A stretch of DNA of 12,431 bases, taken from assembly GCA_964555295.1 (NCBI GenBank), contig CAZKRL010000053.1, forward strand, positions 1 through 12,431, written 5' to 3'. Under the pieces are notes generated by a model. The model did not search any database. It saw nothing but the letters and a program-made list of their open reading frames with translations, and was not told where the DNA came from. Position numbers and translations under genes: made by a program. Shown here piece by piece: positions 7,191 through 12,431 of the stretch. Position 1 is the stretch's first letter; each line of letters begins with the position of its first letter. The DNA is from CAZKRL01 sp964555295. GTDB taxonomy: Bacteria > Bacteroidota > Bacteroidia > Flavobacteriales_D > Sanyastnellaceae.

Positions 7191-8231
7191 ATGAGAGAAC
7201 AACGAATCAAAGGCTTGGTTCAATTGGGAATAGCGATGAATACCCTCGCTGACGCTGCTCATTGGCCAGGATATGAGAGCGGAATTTCGGAAACAGAATT
7301 CAACCAATTCAGAGCTGCTGAGCTATTGGCATCTCAAAAAAACGGCTGGTTTACCCTTTCGGAAATTCGGAGAGCACTTCGCAATTGGGCCATATCTCTG
7401 GAGGCAGAAAAGGTGCATCGCTGGATATCGTCGTATCCACAGAACAAAGCTCCAAAACGTGTCGGTATCATCTGTGCGGGCAATATCCCGATGGTAGGAT
7501 TGCACGATGTCATTTGCGTTTTAATGAGTGGACATCATGCGGTCATCCGTTTGAGTTCAGAAGATGATGTGCTGATTCCTGCGGTGATTGCACTTTGGAA
7601 AAGTTTCGATCCTGAGATGGGTCCATTTTGTGAATGGGTAGATGGCAAACTTCCATCAACAGATGCTGTCATTGCCACAGGAAGCAATAACACCTTGCGA
7701 TACTTCGAATATTACTTCAGTGAAAAGCCACACGTATTCAGGGGAAACAGAACCAGTGTTGCAGTATTGAACGGTCAGGAATCTGAAGTAGATCTCCATG
7801 CGTTGGGCACAGATATCTTCGCCTACTTCGGATTGGGCTGCCGGAGTATCTCCAAAGTTTTCCTGCCGCAGGGTTATGATTTGCAACGGATTTTTGCTGC
7901 GCTATACGCATATCGCGAAATCGCGCAACACAACAAATACGCCAACAACTACGATTATCACCGCGCCCTGTGGATGATGAACAGTGAGCCGATTCTGGAA
8001 AATGGATTTATCATACTTCGAGAATCGGAAGCCCTGCATTCACCGGTGGCCACATTGTATTATGAGTATTACAACAGTCCTGAAGATTTGAATAATAAAC
8101 TGCAGGTCATACAACCCCTACTGCAGTGCATAGTCGGCCCGGAACACTTTCCTTTTGGAAATTCTCAAACACCTGAATTGATGGACTACGCCGATAATTG
8201 CGACACGATGGCATTTTGTGCGACGCTTTAA
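7191..8231 (+). CDS. LuxC-like acyl-CoA reductase
   Basis: The 346-residue protein is of the LuxC/acyl-CoA reductase family (aldehyde dehydrogenase fold), which reduces fatty acyl-CoA or acyl-protein to aldehyde with NAD(P)H. Seen in the sequence: VGIICAGNIPMVGLHDV (91-107) and VIATGSNNT (160-168), both in the nucleotide-binding half, FRGNRTSVAV (183-192), and the likely active-site cysteine C217 in FGLGCRSISKVFLP. The N-terminal 70 residues are helical, as in the family. The physiological substrate in Bacteroidota is not settled to my knowledge; no luxD, luxE or luciferase genes are nearby, so bioluminescence is not implied. It is divergent from the ferredoxin gene and convergent with the Rrf2 gene, with 20 bases between the stops. 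Confidence 0.88.
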   Translation: MREQRIKGLVQLGIAMNTLADAAHWPGYESGISETEFNQFRAAELLASQKNGWFTLSEIRRALRNWAISLEAEKVHRWISSYPQNKAPKRVGIICAGNIPMVGLHDVICVLMSGHHAVIRLSSEDDVLIPAVIALWKSFDPEMGPFCEWVDGKLPSTDAVIATGSNNTLRYFEYYFSEKPHVFRGNRTSVAVLNGQESEVDLHALGTDIFAYFGLGCRSISKVFLPQGYDLQRIFAALYAYREIAQHNKYANNYDYHRALWMMNSEPILENGFIILRESEALHSPVATLYYEYYNSPEDLNNKLQVIQPLLQCIVGPEHFPFGNSQTPELMDYADNCDTMAFCATL

Positions 8232-8251
8232 GGCAACTACGAAACGTTTGT

Positions 8252-8671
8252 TCAATGGCCCTTTCCGGCGAGATCTGCTAAGCTTGTTGTCTCCAGAATA
8301 GCAAGTGAAGCATCCCGCACCTTCGCCAACACATGATGAAGCTCACAAGCGTTTTCGTCAGGACAAATTTCACATGCCTCATAAAAATTCAAACTCACAC
8401 AAGGTGCGAGCGCTATCGGACCGTTCAAGGCCCTGACGATGGTAGACAATTTAATATCTGAGGCCGCCTTGGCAAGTTTATAGCCCCCAGTACTTCCCTT
8501 TTGACTTTTCACAAAACCGGCAATGCGCATATCCCGCACAATGGCTTCAAGGAACTTCGCAGAAATATTGAGTTGACCAGCTATGGAGGCAATGGTAACC
8601 GGAAGACCGCTGGAATCCTTTGCGATGATCACCAAAGATTTGATGGCGTAACGGGTAGCGCGATTGAGCAT
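8252..8671 (-). CDS. Rrf2-family transcriptional regulator
   Basis: The protein has 139 residues from the ATG at 8671 (MLNRATRYAIKSL), the usual Rrf2 start. A 13-residue upstream extension in the same frame is not typical. The winged helix-turn-helix lies at about 1-66: IASIAGQLNISAKFLEAIVR then KSQKGSTGGYKLA, where the glycine-rich wing is diagnostic. A dimerisation helix follows with C91, C100, C103 and C109, more cysteines than the three of IscR-like members, so binding of an Fe-S cluster is possible. In the family such clusters sense Fe-S status, nitric oxide or redox state. Its targets are unknown. The start is divergent from the giant secreted protein across 143 bases, so it might act there or on itself. 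Confidence 0.92.
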   Translation of the reverse strand: MLNRATRYAIKSLVIIAKDSSGLPVTIASIAGQLNISAKFLEAIVRDMRIAGFVKSQKGSTGGYKLAKAASDIKLSTIVRALNGPIALAPCVSLNFYEACEICPDENACELHHVLAKVRDASLAILETTSLADLAGKGH

Positions 8672-8735
8672 ATGAAAGAAAGACGAATGGAAAATTGTTC
8701 TTGTATGCAAATATCATTAATTTAAAGATTGCGTA

Positions 8736-8764
8736 TTGTGCCCGTTCTTTCATGGTTATTTTTG
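8736..8764 (+). promoter_or_regulatory. Promoter of the giant secreted protein gene
   Basis: A TTG at 8736-8738 and TATTTTTG at 8757-8764 are separated by 18 bases, a full match to the Bacteroidota TTG-N17-23-TAnnTTTG pattern. The start of transcription should be near 8770, giving a leader of about 45 bases that includes the palindrome at 8805-8814. Confidence 0.6.
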
Positions 8765-8804
8765 ATTGAGTCTATGGGCTGAAGACGAGCTCAGGACAAC
8801 CTAA

Positions 8805-8814
8805 ACAATATTGT
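8805..8814. promoter_or_regulatory. Perfect 10-base palindrome abutting a start codon
   Basis: ACAATATTGT is its own reverse complement and ends directly before the ATG at 8815. It could be an operator half-site pair or a weak hairpin over the ribosome landing site. A palindrome of this size is not rare in AT-rich DNA, so function is speculative. Confidence 0.25.
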
Positions 8815-11800
8815 ATGAGATCACTTTATTTATCCATTGCTATTTTCTTGTTTGCCATTGAGTCGTTGGCTCAAGGACGCACCGACAAAAAAGATCACGG
8901 TTATGTTGTTGCAAGTCACTTTGCAATATCAAAGCCATTGACTGAGATCGCCAAGGAGTTTCCGGTTGACGAGAACACCATAATCCCCAGAGAGGAAGAG
9001 GAAGAATCAGAAGACAGGAAGCACAGAAAAGCGCAGAAATTCAAATTTTCGGTAGAAGATGATCCAATCAAATATGGCAATGACCCGGCAACGTTGCAAC
9101 GCAAATCGGGTGATGTTCCCGCAGGCGGCCTCAAAGTAAACTGGCCCGGGCAAACAGCATCTGGCTTCAGGCCGTATGACCCATCAGGAGCAGTAGGTCC
9201 GAATCACTATGTGCAGATGATCAATTCAACCACCTTTAAGGTATATAACAAATCTACCGGTGCAGTTATATTGACACAAACATTAGGGAATCTATGGTCA
9301 CCGGCCACTGCCAATGCAGGAGACCCCATCGTGATGTACGACAAACCCGCAGATCGGTGGTTCCTTGCACAATTCGGGTCGGGCAATAACAACATCTACA
9401 TCGCCGTATCTACAACCGCTGACCCAACAGGATCATATTATACTTACACATTCACCTCACCCGCCTTTCCCGACTATTTGAAGTTCGGCGTTTGGCATGA
9501 TGGATATTATATGACCTCGAATCAGGCCCAGAAAGTATTTGCATTTGAGCGCACTGCCATGCTCGCAGGAAGTCCAACTGCAAGGTCGGTGTATCAAAGT
9601 TACTCGCCTCCACAAAGCACTGGCTTCTTTTGTCCGATGCCCGGATGCGCTGCCGACGGAGTGTTACCTCCGGCCGGAACCCCTTGTCCGATTTACTCTT
9701 ACTCCGACAATGCCTGGGGCACCGGAATTATTGATGGCGTTCAGATCTATAACATGAGTGTGAATTGGACATCCGCTACACCCACTGCCACTATTACCCT
9801 TGCGAATGCAATACCAACAGCTGCTTTTGACGCATCCTACGATGCCAGCTGGAATGATTGTCCACAACCCAATACCACCCAAAAACTAGACGGTATCGGA
9901 GGGGTTATTATGTACCGCGTTCAGTGGAAAACATGGCCAACATATAACTCGGTCGTATTGAACTGGGCTGTAAAAATCAGCACCAGTCAGCGCAGCATCA
10001 AGTGGTGTGAATTGCGACAAGACAAAACCACTGGCACTTGGACCCTCTACCAAGAAGGTATCTACACACCTGATTCCGACACGCGATGGATGGGTGCCAT
10101 CTGCATGGATAACAACGGAAGTATCGGACTCAGCTATATCAAGTCGAACGCCACCACCTCCTTCCCTGGCCTTTACTATACCGGTAGAAGATCCTGCGAT
10201 CCACTTGGCGCACTGCCCATTACCGAGACGCTCATCGTGGCCGGCACCGGATCACAAACCGGCGGCAACAGAGTTGGAGACTATGCACACACTACGCTAG
10301 ACCCAACTGATGGCACTACATTCTGGAGCACAAGTGAATATATGGGAGGAACCACAGGAAGCAGTGCAGCACGCACCCAAATTTTCTCCTATTCCATACC
10401 TGTTTGCACGACAGACGCATCGGTAACCATATCGGTTACTTCTGGTAGTTTACCACTCTGTGGCACCGGCACTCTTACATTCACAGCCATACCCGTCAAC
10501 GGCGGTTCTGCCCCATCCTATCAATGGCAAGTAGATGGCAATAATGTGGGCAGCAATAATTCAACTTTTACGTCTTCGACACTTACTGCCGGACAGGTAG
10601 TCAGTTGTGTGATGACATCCAATTTAGCGGGAGTAACAGCGAATCCGGCCACTTCGAATAGCATCAACATCACTTCAGTAAATGCGGTAACACCCGCTGT
10701 TAGCATAACGCAAACCGGTGGTTCAAACCCCACTTGTCCTTCAGCCGTTCTAACTTTTACCGCTACTTCCACAAATGGTGGAACAACCCCATCCTATCAA
10801 TGGAAGGTTAATGGAACCAATGTAGGAACCAATTCATCTACCTATGCCGCAGCGATTGCCAACAACGCTGTAGTTACTTGCGTATTGACAAGTTCACTCA
10901 CTTGTGTCACCAGTGCCACTGCAACATCTAACTCGATTACCATTACACACGTAACAACCACCTCACCGAGTGTAACAATAAGTCAAACCGCAGGATCAAC
11001 CCCAATATGTTCAGGCAGTTCCGTGACGTATGCCGCAACCATCAGCGGTATTGCTACACCGAGCTATCAGTGGACCATTAACGGAACCAACGTTGGCACC
11101 AATAGCAGCACATACACGACCAGTGCGTTGACCAATGGACAGCAAATTCAATGCACTGTCTCCGGATCATCAGTTTGCCCAACCAATTACATTCTAGGTA
11201 CCGGCACAACTGTCAATTCCGTTACATCGGGCGCAGCCGTGGCCTACCCAACGTATTTTGGAAATGGCCGTCAACAATATGTGGTGCGCGCCACAGAACT
11301 GACTGCTCTTGGCATGACAGCAGGTAATATCAGTTCACTGGCGTTTAACATCAACGGCACCATTGGTGACCCTGTTACGCTCAATTCTTACACCATTAAA
11401 ATCGGCAATGCCACAGCTACCACAGCAACAACCACATTTCAGTCACCCTCATTTACAACCGTTTTTGGCCCTGTGAATTACACACCCATTTTAAGTAGCT
11501 GGAACACCCATGCGTTTTCCACTCCGTTCGCATGGGACGGCGTTTCCAATATTGTCGTTGATATATGCTTCTCTAATGGTGTAATAGGTAATGGAGCATA
11601 TCAAAATTTTATTTCAAGTCCAGGTTATGCTGCAACAACATACAGACAACTCGATGGCGCCACTACAACCATTTGCACAACCAATACTGGCGGCACAACC
11701 TCGACCAGTAGGCCCAACATGACTATTGGACTATCCGGAAGCATTTCTCCTGCCAACTCCAATATCATAACGGCCAATGTTACTTCAACTGTAACGCCGG

Positions 11801-12431
11801 CAATTACCATAGCCCTCACCAGCGGCAATAATCCTGGATGCACCGGTAGCGGTTGGACGTTCACAGCAACCCCAACCAACGAAGGCACATCACCCTCCTA
11901 CCAATGGAAAATTAACGGTAATAACGTAGGCATCAATAGCACGACCTACACCATTAGCTCATTATCCAATGGTGACATCATCACTTGTGTATTGACATCC
12001 AGTTCATCCTGTGCATCGCCTGCTACTGCAACATCAAACAGTATTACAATGAGCATCAGCAGCAGTCTTCCCGCAAGCGTGAGCATTGCATCGAGCGATG
12101 CCGACAATACCATCTGCACGGGTGCGAGTGTGACCTTCACGGCAACGGCTATTAATGGCGGCACTCCGACGTATCAATGGCGACTCAACGGAAGTAACAT
12201 TACCAGTGCAACATCATCTACCTACACCACATCAACGCTTGCCAATGGTGATGCCATCAGTGTGGTCATGACCTCCACGGCGACGTGTGCAACTGGATCT
12301 CCTGTGACATCGAGCAGTATTACAACAACAGTGAATGCGAACCTTCCTGCGAGCGTAAGCATTGCATCGAGCGATTCCGACAACACCATCTGCTCGGGCG
12401 CGAGTGTCACCTTCACTGCAACAGCGGTGAA
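8815..12431 (+). CDS. Giant secreted multi-domain protein with Ig-like repeats (open at right edge)
   Basis: The frame is open from the ATG at 8815 to the window end, at least 1205 residues. A signal peptide (about 1-20, ending ESLAQ) is followed by a highly charged linker (59-76) with runs of Glu then Lys/Arg. Residues 103-535 form a domain with YDPSGAVGPNHYVQ, GDPIVMYD...RW182 and ADPTGSYYTYTF patterns, which I read as a beta-propeller-like secreted domain. From 537 come about 90-residue Ig-like units with recurring SYQWKxNGxNVG, STYTTSxL and xCVLTSS motifs and usually two cysteines each. One different beta-sandwich-like module at about 803-976 interrupts them. Such proteins in Bacteroidota are usually exported by the type IX system with a C-terminal sorting domain, which would lie outside the window. 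A role in adhesion or surface binding is inference. Confidence 0.9.
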   Translation, partial: MRSLYLSIAIFLFAIESLAQGRTDKKDHGYVVASHFAISKPLTEIAKEFPVDENTIIPREEEEESEDRKHRKAQKFKFSVEDDPIKYGNDPATLQRKSGDVPAGGLKVNWPGQTASGFRPYDPSGAVGPNHYVQMINSTTFKVYNKSTGAVILTQTLGNLWSPATANAGDPIVMYDKPADRWFLAQFGSGNNNIYIAVSTTADPTGSYYTYTFTSPAFPDYLKFGVWHDGYYMTSNQAQKVFAFERTAMLAGSPTARSVYQSYSPPQSTGFFCPMPGCAADGVLPPAGTPCPIYSYSDNAWGTGIIDGVQIYNMSVNWTSATPTATITLANAIPTAAFDASYDASWNDCPQPNTTQKLDGIGGVIMYRVQWKTWPTYNSVVLNWAVKISTSQRSIKWCELRQDKTTGTWTLYQEGIYTPDSDTRWMGAICMDNNGSIGLSYIKSNATTSFPGLYYTGRRSCDPLGALPITETLIVAGTGSQTGGNRVGDYAHTTLDPTDGTTFWSTSEYMGGTTGSSAARTQIFSYSIPVCTTDASVTISVTSGSLPLCGTGTLTFTAIPVNGGSAPSYQWQVDGNNVGSNNSTFTSSTLTAGQVVSCVMTSNLAGVTANPATSNSINITSVNAVTPAVSITQTGGSNPTCPSAVLTFTATSTNGGTTPSYQWKVNGTNVGTNSSTYAAAIANNAVVTCVLTSSLTCVTSATATSNSITITHVTTTSPSVTISQTAGSTPICSGSSVTYAATISGIATPSYQWTINGTNVGTNSSTYTTSALTNGQQIQCTVSGSSVCPTNYILGTGTTVNSVTSGAAVAYPTYFGNGRQQYVVRATELTALGMTAGNISSLAFNINGTIGDPVTLNSYTIKIGNATATTATTTFQSPSFTTVFGPVNYTPILSSWNTHAFSTPFAWDGVSNIVVDICFSNGVIGNGAYQNFISSPGYAATTYRQLDGATTTICTTNTGGTTSTSRPNMTIGLSGSISPANSNIITANVTSTVTPAITIALTSGNNPGCTGSGWTFTATPTNEGTSPSYQWKINGNNVGINSTTYTISSLSNGDIITCVLTSSSSCASPATATSNSITMSISSSLPASVSIASSDADNTICTGASVTFTATAINGGTPTYQWRLNGSNITSATSSTYTTSTLANGDAISVVMTSTATCATGSPVTSSSITTTVNANLPASVSIASSDSDNTICSGASVTFTATAV
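10423..12431 (+). repeat. Tandem Ig-like coding repeats, at least six units
   Basis: Units start at about 10423, 10699, 10972, 11803, 12079 and 12355 (residues 537, 629, 720, 997, 1089 and 1181). The neighbouring spacings are 276, 273, 276 and 276 bases, or 91-92 residues. The large gap between the third and fourth starts holds a different module. Each unit runs V-S/T-I, then a first Cys, TFTA, NGG..P.YQW, NG.NV, STYT, NG, a second Cys and the linker. The last unit is cut by the window edge. Confidence 0.88.
11221..11742 (+). other. Inserted non-Ig module inside the repeat array
   Basis: Residues 803-976 lack the YQW and NGxNV pattern. They read YPTYFGNGRQQYVVRATEL, then ISSLAFNI, a KIGNATATT segment, WNTHAFSTPFAWDGVSNIVV and TSTSRPNMTIGL. 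I recognise this as a beta-rich module found among Ig-like repeats of large Bacteroidota extracellular proteins. No binding function is known to me. Confidence 0.6.

Noticed and set aside
7191..8231. A bioluminescence (lux) locus suggested by the LuxC-like gene
   Set aside because: No luciferase or luxD/luxE genes are nearby; LuxC-like reductases are widespread in non-luminous Bacteroidota.
9207..12416. Minus-strand frames opposite the giant protein, some with repeated MLTLAG-like segments
   Set aside because: Their repetition mirrors the Ig-like repeats on the other strand; low stop frequency follows from the Thr/Ser/Asn-rich codons.
10423..12431. CRISPR-like periodicity
   Set aside because: The period is about 276 bases, in frame and protein-coding, with diverged units; there are no short identical repeats with unique spacers.

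Overview
The window reads as chromosomal DNA from a member of the Bacteroidota, most likely a Flavobacteriales-type marine or freshwater organism. The evidence is a DUF4920 lipoprotein, a DUF1573 protein next to yajC, a LuxC-like acyl-CoA reductase divergent from a two-cluster ferredoxin, and a very large secreted multi-domain protein with Bacteroidota-style Ig-like repeats. Several intergenic gaps also carry the Bacteroidota -7 promoter element TAnnTTTG, and Shine-Dalgarno sequences are scarce. The taxonomic call is inference from gene content; no marker gene was compared. I see no tRNA, rRNA, CRISPR array, insertion sequence or origin.

Layout. 1-985 (minus): the N-terminal part of a secreted M1-family metallopeptidase that runs off the left edge. 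1048-1335 (plus): clpS. 1352-2947 (minus): a compact unit yajC - DUF4920 lipoprotein with a His-rich tail - OmpR-type response regulator, with gaps of 5 and 7 bases. A likely intrinsic terminator at 3069-3108 separates it from an upstream minus-strand pair, a PRiA4b ORF-3-like acidic-tailed protein and a DUF1573 protein, which overlap by 8 bases. 4227-6796 (plus): a small one-helix membrane protein coupled through an ATGA overlap to a secreted GH20 beta-N-acetylhexosaminidase. 6798-7145 (minus): ferredoxin, with only one base between its stop codon and that of the GH20 gene. 7191-8231 (plus): acyl-CoA reductase, divergent from the ferredoxin across 45 bases. 8252-8671 (minus): Rrf2-family regulator with four clustered cysteines. 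8815 to the right edge (plus): a giant secreted protein, at least 1205 residues, open at the window end.

How they fit together. Much of the window serves envelope and extracellular work: peptidase, hexosaminidase, YajC, two lipoproteins and the giant surface or secreted protein. Protein turnover (ClpS) and regulation (response regulator, Rrf2) make up most of the rest. The giant protein consists of a signal peptide, a charged linker, a propeller-like N-terminal domain and a tandem array of about 90-residue Ig-like units. One unrelated beta-sandwich-like module interrupts the array. The last two repeats are also closely alike as DNA, which points to recent duplication.

I found no clearly new system. 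The best leads are the repeat architecture of the giant protein, the yajC-DUF4920-response regulator unit without a visible histidine kinase, and the small membrane protein coupled to the hexosaminidase. The gene layout is tight: no gap exceeds about 155 bases.
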